A stretch of DNA of 64,000 bases. Source: Fannyhessea vaginae DSM 15829. Its GTDB lineage: Bacteria > Actinomycetota > Coriobacteriia > Coriobacteriales > Atopobiaceae. The DNA lies in NCBI RefSeq assembly GCF_000159235.2, contig NZ_ACGK02000001.1:186001-250000 (forward strand), read 5' to 3'. The notes under the pieces are model-generated. The model did not search any database. It saw nothing but the letters and a program-made list of their open reading frames with translations, and had not been told where the DNA came from. The position numbers and the translations under genes are program-made. Of this stretch, positions 25,769-35,319 are shown in pieces; the first letter of the stretch is position 1, and every line of letters starts with the position of its first letter.

Positions 25769-27934
25769 ATGCAAATTAACATATGTTCAGATCAGCCGCA
25801 GCGCCTGCGTTTACGCTGTGATATGGGTTATATTTCGCTTGCCGAAGCACGTGGAATTTCATCTGAGTTGCTTGCGATAGATGGGGTTACCTCGGCACAT
25901 GCACATATTCAAAATTGTGCATTTGTTATTCAGTATACCTCTATACAGGCGCGCTTAGATGTTTTAGCGTATTTTGAACAACTCGACGTATTGAATATTC
26001 CCACAAAAGAAGAGGCTGCGCTTGACGCGCGGTCCGTGGAGTTTGAAGCGGCTGTCGAAAACAACAGATTTTATGTTGAGCTTGCTTTTTTGTTTGCGCG
26101 CAGATATGTAATTAAGCTTTTACCCCTGCCGCCAGCGGCGCTCTGTGCATATGTGGTTGTTCGAGCTTATGGGTTTATAAAGAAAGCTCTGCAAACGCTT
26201 CGCACTAAAAAACTGCAGGTTGAGGTCCTAGATGCTACGGTTATTGGCATTTCTATTTTCCGTAAAGAATATATAAGCGTTGCAACGATCATGTTTTTGC
26301 TCGACCTTAGTGACGCGGTGCAGCGCCATGTTTCGTATCGTTCTCGCCTTGCGCTTAAAAGTGGCATTATCACGCGAGCGCAGAAAGTTTGGAAGGTAAT
26401 TGATAACGAAGACCGCTGTGTTGACCTCAATGAAGTTGTTAAAGGCGATGTGATTCATGTTTTGTCGGGAAGCGTTCTTCCTATAGACGGCGAAATTATT
26501 AAGGGTTTTGCCGATCTCAACGAATCGTCGCTCACCGGAGAATCGCGGCTTTCTCATAAAGAGACGGGTGCCAGCGTTTATGCAGGTACTGCGGTTGAAG
26601 ATGGTGACATTTATGTTCGTGTGAATGCCGCTGCAGGTTCTGCACGCATTGACGCTATCGTAGACATGGTTGAAGAGTCAACAGCACTTAAAGCGCATTT
26701 GCAATCTAGGGCAGAACATCTCTCTGATGCTTTGGTGCCATACAGTTTTGCTGCGTTTTTTGTTGTGTTGCTCTTAACGCGCAGGGTTTCTCAGGCGCTT
26801 AGTGTATTGATGGTAGATTACTCGTGTGCCATTAAACTTTCTACTCCTATTGCCATTGCTTCGGCTATGGAAGAGGCTTCTAGCTATGGAATTACCGTAA
26901 AAGGCGGCAAGTTTTTTGAGGCTCTCTCTGATATTGATACCGTAGTCTTTGATAAAACAGGCACGCTTACTAAAGCATTGCCGCAGCTGAGTCGCACTTT
27001 GAGCTTTACCGAGTTGAGTGAAGATGAAACTTTGCGCATAGCTGCATGTATAGAGGAACATTTTCCGCACAGCATCGCCAAGTCTATCACGCGCGCTGCA
27101 GAAGAGTTGAATCTTGATCATACCAAAGAGCTTCATACAAAAGTTGAATATGTAGTTGCACATGGTATTAAAACCCATGTTGGTGACGAAGAAGTGTGCA
27201 TAGGTTCAGAGCGCTTTATCTTTGATGATTTGGGCGTGCGTAGGCCTCAAAACCTAACTTTGAGGTTGGCAGAACTTGAGCACGAGCAAGGTTCTTTAGG
27301 AACGCTTATTTACATGTCGCGCGCCTCAGAGCTGGCGGCTGTGTTTAGCATTAAAGACCCCATCCGTGAGGACGCGCCTGCTATGATTGCGGCACTTAAA
27401 AGCGCTGGTATAAAACGTCTTGTTATGCTTACGGGGGACAGCGAAAAAACGGCTCGTGAGGTTGCTCAAACCCTAGGCATTGATGAATATCACGCCGAAA
27501 TCTTACCCGAGGACAAGTCTGAATTCATTAAGCAATGCCAACGAGAAGGGCATCGTGTTGCTATGGTTGGCGACGGCATTAACGATTCTCCTGCCCTGGC
27601 CTGCGCCGATGTGTCAATTGCTATGTCCGATGCAAGTGATATTGCGCGCGCGGTTGCCGATGTTTCTATTCACAATACCTCGCTTAATTCACCGGTTATT
27701 GCGCATAGAATTTCAACATTGCTTATGCGTAGGATTCATGAAGACTTTTACGGTATTGTAGCTGTTAACACGTCTTTAATTGTGCTGGGTTTGCTTGGCT
27801 TAATTCCTGCGATTCATGCAGCGTATGTGCATAATGGCTTTACCTTTGCAGTGACATTAAGGAATACATTGCCGCTGCTTAGAGATGTGCAAGCTCGTGA
27901 AGTTCAAGACGATAGACGCTTAGGCATTGTTTAG
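25769..27934 (+). CDS. P1B-type heavy-metal-transporting ATPase with SCA motif
   Basis: 721 residues. It contains actuator motif LTGES, phosphorylation motif DKTGT (D395), the nucleotide-site region EEHFPHS (H431, H434), and hinge GDGINDSPAL (601-610). In the transport helix, where CPC or SPC is usual, the sequence is SCA (352-354). The N-terminus (1-85) looks like a metal-associated domain lacking the CxxC motif. The overall form resembles mycobacterial CtpC-type pumps. The metal cannot be read from sequence. TGGTG before the ATG is a weak ribosome site, so translation may be coupled to the upstream small protein. An intrinsic terminator follows. Confidence 0.88.
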   Translation: MQINICSDQPQRLRLRCDMGYISLAEARGISSELLAIDGVTSAHAHIQNCAFVIQYTSIQARLDVLAYFEQLDVLNIPTKEEAALDARSVEFEAAVENNRFYVELAFLFARRYVIKLLPLPPAALCAYVVVRAYGFIKKALQTLRTKKLQVEVLDATVIGISIFRKEYISVATIMFLLDLSDAVQRHVSYRSRLALKSGIITRAQKVWKVIDNEDRCVDLNEVVKGDVIHVLSGSVLPIDGEIIKGFADLNESSLTGESRLSHKETGASVYAGTAVEDGDIYVRVNAAAGSARIDAIVDMVEESTALKAHLQSRAEHLSDALVPYSFAAFFVVLLLTRRVSQALSVLMVDYSCAIKLSTPIAIASAMEEASSYGITVKGGKFFEALSDIDTVVFDKTGTLTKALPQLSRTLSFTELSEDETLRIAACIEEHFPHSIAKSITRAAEELNLDHTKELHTKVEYVVAHGIKTHVGDEEVCIGSERFIFDDLGVRRPQNLTLRLAELEHEQGSLGTLIYMSRASELAAVFSIKDPIREDAPAMIAALKSAGIKRLVMLTGDSEKTAREVAQTLGIDEYHAEILPEDKSEFIKQCQREGHRVAMVGDGINDSPALACADVSIAMSDASDIARAVADVSIHNTSLNSPVIAHRISTLLMRRIHEDFYGIVAVNTSLIVLGLLGLIPAIHAAYVHNGFTFAVTLRNTLPLLRDVQAREVQDDRRLGIV

Positions 27935-28007
27935 TTATTACAAAGTGAGTTAGCGCAGAAATACGATAGCGCTATTTGGTACTATCTAGCACTATCCAAG
28001 CGCAAAC

Positions 28008-28042
28008 AAAACGACCTAGACGAGGTGTTTAGGCCGTTTTTT
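28008..28042 (+). terminator. Intrinsic terminator after metal ATPase
   Basis: AAAACGACCTA (28008-28018) pairs with TAGGCCGTTTT (28030-28040) with one mismatch, and six T residues run from 28037. Confidence 0.8.
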
Positions 28043-28237
28043 ATTAAGCGCGTGCGTGGCATTGGGCACACACATGCATGTGCACGAGATTCCTTGCCTT
28101 TACAAGGCGCGCACAAACGCTTGTTGGTAATTTAGTATAAAATAGCATAAGCACTTAAAAGCGAATGAGCACTTGATTGCAAGGCGTGCTGTATATTGGT
28201 AAAACATCACAAGACACCTGTCACAAAGGTTTGTGCT

Positions 28238-28933
28238 ATGGCAAAGATATGTGTTATAGAAGACGATAATCAAATACGTTTAGAGCTTGTGCACCTTTTG
28301 CAGGCCAATGCGTATGAATGCTATGCACCTTGCAATTTTACTAATCCCGATGAACTTATGCACGAAATTGTATCGCCGCGCCCTGACTTACTGCTGTTGG
28401 ATTTAGGACTTCCTTCGGTAGATGGTAATGTGCTTGCGCGCGAGTTTCGCCAGAGTTCAACAGGTGCAATTATTGTGCTTACGTCTCGTAATTCAGAGCT
28501 TGACGAGCTAGTTTGTCTGTCAAGCGGAGCAGATGACTTCATCGCTAAGCCGTATAATCCTCAAATATTGCTTGCACACATTGCTTCGGTTTTGCGCCGT
28601 GTGATGCCCATGTCGGACAAGCAGGCATCGGTTCTTAGGTGTGGAACTATTGAGCTTAATTTAAAAACATGTACCGCAAGCGCGCATGGTAAAACAACTG
28701 AATTGACTAAAAATGAGCTTAAGATCTTAACACTTCTGATTCAGCGTCAAACAGAGGTGGTAAGTCGCACGCAAATCCAAGAGGCGCTCTGGCAAAGTGA
28801 TGAGTATGTTGATGACAACACGCTTACCGTAAATGTTTCTCATCTTCGCCAGCGTCTAGCATATATTGGTGAGCCTCACGCTGTGGTAACTCATCGAGGT
28901 CTTGGCTACTGTATTTTACCCTCAGCAAAGTAA
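28238..28933 (+). CDS. Bce-type response regulator
   Basis: 231 residues from ATG 28238 (AAAGG eight bases upstream). The receiver has EDD at 8-10, D55 (LLLLDLGLPS) and IAKPY. The winged helix contains LTKNELKILTLLIQ and VNVSHLRQRLAYIG followed by THRGLGYCI. It starts a four-gene module with an intramembrane-sensing kinase and a BceAB-like ABC transporter, so by analogy it activates the transporter genes when cell-wall-active peptides are present. Confidence 0.9.
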   Translation: MAKICVIEDDNQIRLELVHLLQANAYECYAPCNFTNPDELMHEIVSPRPDLLLLDLGLPSVDGNVLAREFRQSSTGAIIVLTSRNSELDELVCLSSGADDFIAKPYNPQILLAHIASVLRRVMPMSDKQASVLRCGTIELNLKTCTASAHGKTTELTKNELKILTLLIQRQTEVVSRTQIQEALWQSDEYVDDNTLTVNVSHLRQRLAYIGEPHAVVTHRGLGYCILPSAK

Positions 28934-28944
28934 GCGAGTAGGCT

Positions 28945-29979
28945 ATGCATGTCTTTGGATATATACGCAGCAGAGCGTTTCTTCTTTTTACTATGGTTTT
29001 CACTGTGGTGTTGATAAGTGTTATGCTCTATTTGCTAGGTATAACATGGGATTTAATTAATGTTTTGTTGTCTGGTATTTTGCTGTGTACTCTTTTTGGC
29101 GTGCTAGGGGATTATCTTTTGTATGCACGTCATTTGCAAACCCTTAAGAATTTACAAATCCTGCCAAATACGCGTGTTTTGCTTGACGAGGATAATTTTA
29201 AGACGCTTTTACAGGAGCTTCCTCGCGAAATGCGTGATGCACTGGGGCATACGGTTTGGCTTGTGCATCAAGAAGTTAAAAATATGGCAGATGAACTTTC
29301 AAATCAAAAAGAGTATACAGAATTATGGGTACACGAAATAAAAACGCCCCTTGCGGCAATAAAGTTATTGCTACAAAATAAAAATCGTGGTTTTGTTGAA
29401 GATACATCTTTTGAGGTTGACCGTATAGACCATCTTGTTGATCAGGCACTTTATTACGCGCGGAGTAGCTCGGTTTCAAATGACTTCTTTATTAAGGAGA
29501 TCAACCTTAAAACCGTGGTAACACGTGCTCTGCAATCGTATGCAAAAACACTTATAGATGCTCGTATTGCTCCAAAGCTCATCAATCTTGATGTGGTGGT
29601 CGAAGCCGATGCAAAATGGCTTCAATTTATGATCGAGCAGATTTTCTCTAACGCTGCAAAATATCGAAAACCAAATGATATGACCGCTGAACTTATCATT
29701 TCTGCTGAACATACACAAGGTGACAACGGTGTATGGAACACGCGTCTTTCTATTCAAGATGAAGGTATTGGCATTAGCGCCAGCGACAAAGCGCGCGTCT
29801 TTGACAGAGCGTTTACGGGCGAAAACGGAAGACGCTCGGCAAAGTCAACGGGTATGGGGTTGTATTTGGTTCGCAAACTTGCAAACAAAATGAATCTAAG
29901 TGTTGCGTTGGAGTCGCAGGTTGGACGCGGCACTTCTGTTTCTATTTATTTTAGCTCGTCACTCCATGATGTTTTGTAA
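28945..29979 (+). CDS. Intramembrane-sensing histidine kinase (BceS-like)
   Basis: 344 residues. Two membrane helices (about 9-31, 37-58) are separated by only about five residues, the mark of kinases that sense through their ABC transporter rather than an external domain. HisKA has ELWVHEIKTPLAAIK (H130), followed by QIFSNAAKY (N box), DEGIGI and STGMGLYLVRKLA. It starts 11 bases after the response regulator. Likely partner and signal come from the downstream ABC transporter. Confidence 0.9.
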   Translation: MHVFGYIRSRAFLLFTMVFTVVLISVMLYLLGITWDLINVLLSGILLCTLFGVLGDYLLYARHLQTLKNLQILPNTRVLLDEDNFKTLLQELPREMRDALGHTVWLVHQEVKNMADELSNQKEYTELWVHEIKTPLAAIKLLLQNKNRGFVEDTSFEVDRIDHLVDQALYYARSSSVSNDFFIKEINLKTVVTRALQSYAKTLIDARIAPKLINLDVVVEADAKWLQFMIEQIFSNAAKYRKPNDMTAELIISAEHTQGDNGVWNTRLSIQDEGIGISASDKARVFDRAFTGENGRRSAKSTGMGLYLVRKLANKMNLSVALESQVGRGTSVSIYFSSSLHDVL

Positions 29980-30056
29980 TAAGGTTCGTATGAGCAATTC
30001 TGTAACAGCGCTCTTATTCGCAATATCCCTGTTTATTCTCAAGGTGATAAAAACGT

Positions 30057-30076
30057 AAGAATACCGTAAGGTTCTT
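30057..30076. promoter_or_regulatory. Candidate operator before Bce-type ABC genes
   Basis: AAGAATACCGTAAGGTTCTT is an imperfect palindrome (AAGAA-ACC against GGTTCTT) in the 163-base gap between the kinase and the ATPase genes, where a BceR-type site is expected. A short hairpin (GTAGGT/ACCTAC, 30107-30125) follows next to the ribosome site. Confidence 0.4.
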
Positions 30077-30142
30077 CTATGGTGATATGTGCCGCATTGT
30101 GAAATAGTAGGTAATCATCACCTACCACAATAAGGAGGAATA

Positions 30143-31018
30143 ATGACCGCTCAACATGCCTTACATACCAAAGAGGCACGCACTGATGTGCACGGTATGT
30201 CTGCACACACACATTTCAGCAACATTTCTAAAGGAGCCAATGCCTCAAGTGCTGATTCTATGCTTGTTTGCACAAACGTAGAAAAATATTTTGGTACACG
30301 TACCAATATTACCAAAGCGCTTGCTGGTGTAAGTTTTACCATGAAGCAAGGCGAATTTGTTGGCGTAATGGGTCCTTCGGGATCGGGTAAAAGTACGTTG
30401 CTCAACTGCATTTCTACCATTGATAAACCTACACTTGGTACTATTACGGTAAACAACCAAGACGTCACGCGCTTGCGCGGCCGCCAGCTTGCCAGTTTTC
30501 GGCGCACGCAACTAGGGTTTATATTTCAGGATTCAAATCTTCTAGAAACGCTTACCGCTTACGAAAATATAGCATTACCGTTATGTTTAAGCGCATGTTC
30601 TGTGCGCGTTATGGACGAGAAGGTTAAAAACCTTGCCAGCCTTCTTAACATTGCCGATGTACTTAAAAAATATCCCAATCAGATGAGTGGAGGTCAGCGC
30701 CAACGCGTTGCTGCTGCGCGTGCCCTTATTTCTGATCCTGCAATTGTTTTAGCCGATGAGCCTACAGGTAGCCTTGATTCAAAAAATTCTCGTATTCTTC
30801 TGGAGTCTTTTGAGGAAATCAACCATAAACGCGCTGCAAGTATTCTTATGGTAACGCACGACCCGTTTTCGGCTTCGTATGCAAGCCGCATTATTTTTAT
30901 TAAAGATGGGCGCGTGTTTAATGAGCTTGTTCGTGGCGAAAAATCGCGTCAAGCGTTCTTTAAGGAAATCATGGACGTTGTGTCTTACTTAGGAGGTAGT
31001 GATGCTGCTTTACATTAA
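30143..31018 (+). CDS. Bce-type ABC transporter ATPase
   Basis: 291 residues. Walker A GPSGSGKST is at 77-85; the signature MSGGQRQRVAAARAL and Walker B IVLADEPTGSLDSKN follow. It belongs to the MacB/LolD/BceA group. AAGGAGG just before the ATG fixes a start that leaves about 38 extra N-terminal residues, rich in His/Ser/Ala, before the usual ATPase beginning (LVCTNVEKYFG). It overlaps the permease gene by 17 bases. Confidence 0.92.
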   Translation: MTAQHALHTKEARTDVHGMSAHTHFSNISKGANASSADSMLVCTNVEKYFGTRTNITKALAGVSFTMKQGEFVGVMGPSGSGKSTLLNCISTIDKPTLGTITVNNQDVTRLRGRQLASFRRTQLGFIFQDSNLLETLTAYENIALPLCLSACSVRVMDEKVKNLASLLNIADVLKKYPNQMSGGQRQRVAAARALISDPAIVLADEPTGSLDSKNSRILLESFEEINHKRAASILMVTHDPFSASYASRIIFIKDGRVFNELVRGEKSRQAFFKEIMDVVSYLGGSDAALH

Positions 31019-33083
31019 GCTGGCATGGGGTAACCTCTGTCGAGCCTTAAAAGATTTTACTGTCTATTTTGTAACACTGATGCTTTCGGTTTCTCTCTTT
31101 TATTCTTTTAATACGCTTACTAATCAGGCGTTTTTTGTAGGACTAAGCAGTTCAACATCACATCTTGTCTTACGCATGGCAGAGCTGATAACAGGTCTTT
31201 CGATATTTTTAATGATTGTTATTGGCATTCTTATTGTGTATGCCAATGTCTTTTTTATGCGCCGTCGTGTTCGTGAGTTTGCAACATATCTGCTGCTCGG
31301 TATGAAAAAATCAAGCCTTGCATTTGTGATTCTCATTGAAAATTTTATAGTAGGCATATGTGCACTTATAGTTGGTTTGCTTGTAGGAGTTGTTGTTTCT
31401 CAGTTTTCTTCTCTTGCTGTTCTCAAGCTTTTTAATTCACCCGTTGAGCGGTTCCACTTTCTTTTGGTACCTCAAGCGATGATATTTACCGCCTGTATGT
31501 TTGGCGTGGTGTTTGTGCTTTCTACACTGTGCGCTACGTTTGTGATTTCGCGTACGAGGTTGTCTGTGTTGTTTCGCTCAAGTTTTACATCTGATCGTTT
31601 TAAGATCAAAAACCCATGGATTACCTTGGTACTTTTTGTTGTATCAATTCTCCTTATTGCTCAAGCCTACCATATGTTTTCCTATGAAGTGCTTACAGCT
31701 AATGGCGGGGGAGAATTCTTATGCTGCACCGCATTGGTGGTGCTTGGAACAGCGCTTTTCTTTTATTCGGTTTCTACAGCGTTTACACAAATTGCTCGTG
31801 CAATAAAACCTCTTTACTACCGAGGACTTAACTTATATGTAGTGCGTCAATTTGCCTCAAGAATCAATTCCTCTTGGATTTCTATGACTATGATCTGTGC
31901 AACAATTTTTATTGCACTCTGTACGCTTTCTATAGGCTTTACAGCGGTTGCTTCGGTTCGCAGTCAAGAAACCCTGATGTGCCCCACCGATTTTATTGCA
32001 GATTTTCATTGTAAAGACGGGTATCAATCAGTGCAAACAGATAAATTAGTAAGCCTTATGGCAGAGGAGATTCCATCTTGGAATACAACTGTACGATCGA
32101 CCACGCAGCTTACCAGCTATACTTTGGGAGAAACTGACAATGTATATACCATAGCAAACCTTATTTCAGACTGCGGGCTATCAAAAGAAAAAGCAATTGA
32201 CGGCGCTCCTATAGATGTTGCTGTTAATCCCGTGTATTTTGTAGGATGTTCTGAATACAACAGGTTTAGAGCATTGGCTGGGCTTCAGCCAATTGAACTT
32301 TCCGACAATGAAGTGAGGTTTGCGTCATATCCTAGCTTGGCAGATCAAACAGATGATTTAGCTGCATCAGAAAAGACAGTTACGTTAGGAAATACGTATC
32401 ATAACGTACGCATAAAGCAAAAGCTTAAAATCTCAGATCTTGCTGGACTTCCAAGTAATCCGTGTTCACTCATTGTGCCGGATGCTTGGGTGCATACTAT
32501 GAAACCACAGCAAACACGCCTTTTTGCCCAGTTCTATACAAGTAGCAAAGAAATTAACGAACAGTTTTCGCAAGAGCTTGCTCATGGCAATAAACACAAA
32601 GAGGGAATTTTAGGACAAAATAACGCGTACCATTTGCGTGCTATGAATACAGTTTTGCGCTATGAACTTCTTGAGGGAGCGCTTGCCATTCGTGTAACGG
32701 GAACGTTTGTGGCGGTATATACAGGTATTATTCTGCTTATTACCTCGGCGGCTATTCTTTCTATTCAGCAGCTAAGCGAGCTTGCGTATATGCGCAAAAG
32801 TTATACAAAGCTTCTTCAGCTTGGAGCCACCAGCACGTGTTGCTCGGGTACTATTTTTACGCAGCTGGGTATATGGTTTATGCTTCCTTGCGCACTTGCG
32901 ATTTCTCATGCATTTTGTATTATGAAAGAAATGGATGCCCTGTACAGGCTTATGGGTACCGATGCCGAAGCAAAACAATGGCTTTTTATTACGGCTGGTA
33001 TTGTTCTTGCTATCTATGCGCTGTATTTTATTATGACCTTTGTTATTGTGCGTGTGTCGGTGTTAGGGAAACAAACAAGATAG
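31002..33083 (+). CDS. Bce-type ABC transporter permease (FtsX-like)
   Basis: 693 residues from ATG 31002 (AGGAGG five bases upstream; a GTG three bases earlier is too close). It has about ten hydrophobic segments with a large polar domain (about 330-565) between the later helices, the layout of BceB. In the family this domain binds the peptide or its lipid target, and the transporter both signals to the kinase and frees the target. Overlap with the ATPase gene suggests coupled translation. Substrate unknown. Confidence 0.88.
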   Translation: MLLYIKLAWGNLCRALKDFTVYFVTLMLSVSLFYSFNTLTNQAFFVGLSSSTSHLVLRMAELITGLSIFLMIVIGILIVYANVFFMRRRVREFATYLLLGMKKSSLAFVILIENFIVGICALIVGLLVGVVVSQFSSLAVLKLFNSPVERFHFLLVPQAMIFTACMFGVVFVLSTLCATFVISRTRLSVLFRSSFTSDRFKIKNPWITLVLFVVSILLIAQAYHMFSYEVLTANGGGEFLCCTALVVLGTALFFYSVSTAFTQIARAIKPLYYRGLNLYVVRQFASRINSSWISMTMICATIFIALCTLSIGFTAVASVRSQETLMCPTDFIADFHCKDGYQSVQTDKLVSLMAEEIPSWNTTVRSTTQLTSYTLGETDNVYTIANLISDCGLSKEKAIDGAPIDVAVNPVYFVGCSEYNRFRALAGLQPIELSDNEVRFASYPSLADQTDDLAASEKTVTLGNTYHNVRIKQKLKISDLAGLPSNPCSLIVPDAWVHTMKPQQTRLFAQFYTSSKEINEQFSQELAHGNKHKEGILGQNNAYHLRAMNTVLRYELLEGALAIRVTGTFVAVYTGIILLITSAAILSIQQLSELAYMRKSYTKLLQLGATSTCCSGTIFTQLGIWFMLPCALAISHAFCIMKEMDALYRLMGTDAEAKQWLFITAGIVLAIYALYFIMTFVIVRVSVLGKQTR

Positions 33084-33170
33084 TGCGCGTTATGTGCTAG
33101 TACCATGTTGGCGCATTGATACATATATGAGTGCCACAAGTAGTGCTCGTGGCGGTTAGGAAGGTTATAA

Positions 33171-33210
33171 ATATGCGGAGTATCCGTTGTGGATGCTCCG
33201 CATATATTAT
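33171..33210. terminator. Bidirectional terminator between permease and pknB
   Basis: A 15-bp stem (33171-33185 with 33191-33205, one G-T pair) has a 5-base loop GTTGT and A/T-rich flanks on both sides. It separates convergent transcription units. Confidence 0.85.
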
Positions 33211-33228
33211 TACTTATGCTGGCACATA

Positions 33229-35136
33229 TTAGTGCGAATCGTTGATAAGCGGCAAACCATCAGAAACGACAAGAGTTACCGTTTGTCCTTTCTTTGCTTT
33301 ATCGGGGAAGGATATAACGGTATCTTTTTTCACCAGTGCATCTGGTTGACGTTTTACTCGTACACCAAAGCCTGCGTCAGAGAGCTTTTGTGAGGCTTCG
33401 GTAGCATCCATTCCTTTAGAGACAAGCGTTGACAGGCTTACCTGTGAGGGTGCTTTTGCAACCGTAATAGTAACGGTTGATTTTCGAGCAAGTTTACCTG
33501 TTGCGCTTTGTTTGGTAACGGTTCCCTCGGGTTTGTTGGATTCTTCTCGCTGTACCGATACATTAAATCCTGCAGCTGTAAGCGCGGCTTGTGCCTCGTC
33601 CTCTGTTTTTCCTACCACGTTGGGCACGTCGGCTTCGTTTGGACCTTTAGAAAGCTGATAGGTAATAGTGTCTCCTGCTTTAGCGGTAGTACCAGCAGCA
33701 GGGGTTTGGGCTGCAATTTTGCCCACTTCTACATCGTCGGAGTTAACGGAGTCACCAGCCTGACTTTTAAGACCAAGCTGCGACAAAATAGCTTCTGCTT
33801 CCGAAGGCGATTTTCCTTTAAGATCGGGAACCGTTACATCAGCTGCAGGCTCTGCTCCCTTTGAAACCACAATATTGATTTGCGTACCCTTAGCAACTTT
33901 GTGGCCTGCATCGGGGTCTTGGTCGATAACTTTTCCTTTTTCTACAGTTGACGAAAATTCTTCTTTTACGGTACCGCGCTGGAAGAAGTTAGAATTATCT
34001 ATCTTCATTAAGGCTTCTTGTTGTGTGAGGTTAAGAAGATTTGGAACTTCTTGCGTTGCGCCCTGACCCATAAAATAGCTTACCAGAGCAACGATAATGG
34101 CAATGAGGACTAAGGTTCCCCCTAAAACGCCTGCAATCACCTTGTTTTTATGCCGTTTTTCATCTTCTTGTGCGCGTAGCTGAGCTCGATGAGTTGCGCT
34201 TTTTCTGTTCTGTGTTGCACCATTGGCAATATGCGGAAGTGCGGTAGTTGAATTAAGTGGCGAAACGGCATTTGTAGCCATAACGGGCATTTGAGCTGTT
34301 GCATTGTTAACTTCATTCATTTTGCCAGCTAGATAGTCGCGCAATACCTTAAAGACTTCCTCGGCAGTTTGAAAACGATTTTTGGGATCTTTTTGCATGC
34401 ACTTTAAGATAATGCGTTCGAGAGCTTGGTCAACGCGGGGGTTTCGAGCGCTTGGTGGAACGGGCTGCTCGTTAACTTGTTTAAGTGCAACGCTAATTGC
34501 ATCGTCACCATCAAAGGGGACAACACCTGTTGCTGCTTCGTACATAACAATACCAAGCGAGTAAATATCGGTTGTAGGACCTAAAGGCTTACCTTGAGTT
34601 TGTTCAGGCGATACATAGTGCGCTGTACCAAGAACCGAGTTATCTGTGGTCAGGTGACTATTTTTTGCGCGCGCAATACCAAAGTCCATGACTTTGATGT
34701 TGCCGTCGGGCTGAACCATGATATTTTGCGGTTTAATGTCGCGGTGAATAATATCGTGACGATGTGCTACCGAGAGTGCTTGCGCAATTTGGGAGCCAAT
34801 TTGAGCAACCTTTTTGCAGTCAAGCGCTCCGTGTTTGCGAACGCCGCTTTTAAGGTCGGTACCGCGCAAGTATTCCATAGCAATGAAATACGTGTCATTA
34901 TCTTTTCCCCAGTCGTACACCGAAACAATAAAAGGGCTTTGAAGTGCGGCGGCTGCTTGAGCCTCTTGCTTAAAACGAGCTGCAAACGATGGATCTGCAG
35001 CATATTGGGGTAGCATGGTTTTAATTGCAATAGGTCGTCCTAAGCGATTGTCAATGCCACGATAAACAATAGCCATACCGCCTGTTCCGATTTTATCTTG
35101 TATGATGTATCTTCCACCAAGAACTTTATCGGGCAT
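33229..35136 (-). CDS. pknB: Ser/Thr protein kinase with PASTA domains
   Basis: 635 residues. Kinase domain 1-270 has the glycine loop GTGGMA (17-22), catalytic Lys39, HRD at 131-133 and DFG at 151-153. A Ser/Thr/Asn-rich juxtamembrane region precedes a membrane helix (332-356). Four PASTA repeats follow outside the cell (from about 362), binding muropeptides or lipid II in relatives. PknB controls growth and division in actinobacteria. GGAG five bases before the ATG supports the start. It is 183 bases downstream of the SEDS-PBP gene and last in the cluster. Confidence 0.93.
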   Translation of the reverse strand: MPDKVLGGRYIIQDKIGTGGMAIVYRGIDNRLGRPIAIKTMLPQYAADPSFAARFKQEAQAAAALQSPFIVSVYDWGKDNDTYFIAMEYLRGTDLKSGVRKHGALDCKKVAQIGSQIAQALSVAHRHDIIHRDIKPQNIMVQPDGNIKVMDFGIARAKNSHLTTDNSVLGTAHYVSPEQTQGKPLGPTTDIYSLGIVMYEAATGVVPFDGDDAISVALKQVNEQPVPPSARNPRVDQALERIILKCMQKDPKNRFQTAEEVFKVLRDYLAGKMNEVNNATAQMPVMATNAVSPLNSTTALPHIANGATQNRKSATHRAQLRAQEDEKRHKNKVIAGVLGGTLVLIAIIVALVSYFMGQGATQEVPNLLNLTQQEALMKIDNSNFFQRGTVKEEFSSTVEKGKVIDQDPDAGHKVAKGTQINIVVSKGAEPAADVTVPDLKGKSPSEAEAILSQLGLKSQAGDSVNSDDVEVGKIAAQTPAAGTTAKAGDTITYQLSKGPNEADVPNVVGKTEDEAQAALTAAGFNVSVQREESNKPEGTVTKQSATGKLARKSTVTITVAKAPSQVSLSTLVSKGMDATEASQKLSDAGFGVRVKRQPDALVKKDTVISFPDKAKKGQTVTLVVSDGLPLINDSH

Positions 35137-35319
35137 TGTTACTCCAATCTGTTGTGTTTAATGTTGTTATAGGTAATGGTAGAAGCGCTTTATACGGCAC
35201 ATGCGCGCTTGTTTGTGTACGCCCTGTTTGAGACGATTGGTGCGTGTGCCATTTGTTATGCACCATAAACGGCAGGTGTGCCAAGCGTTTGTAACGAAGG
35301 TAAAGCAGGTAAAATCGTA

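Noticed and set aside
33108..33228. Possible small gene between the Bce permease and pknB
   Set aside because: The space is taken by a bidirectional terminator, with no start codon and ribosome-site pair.
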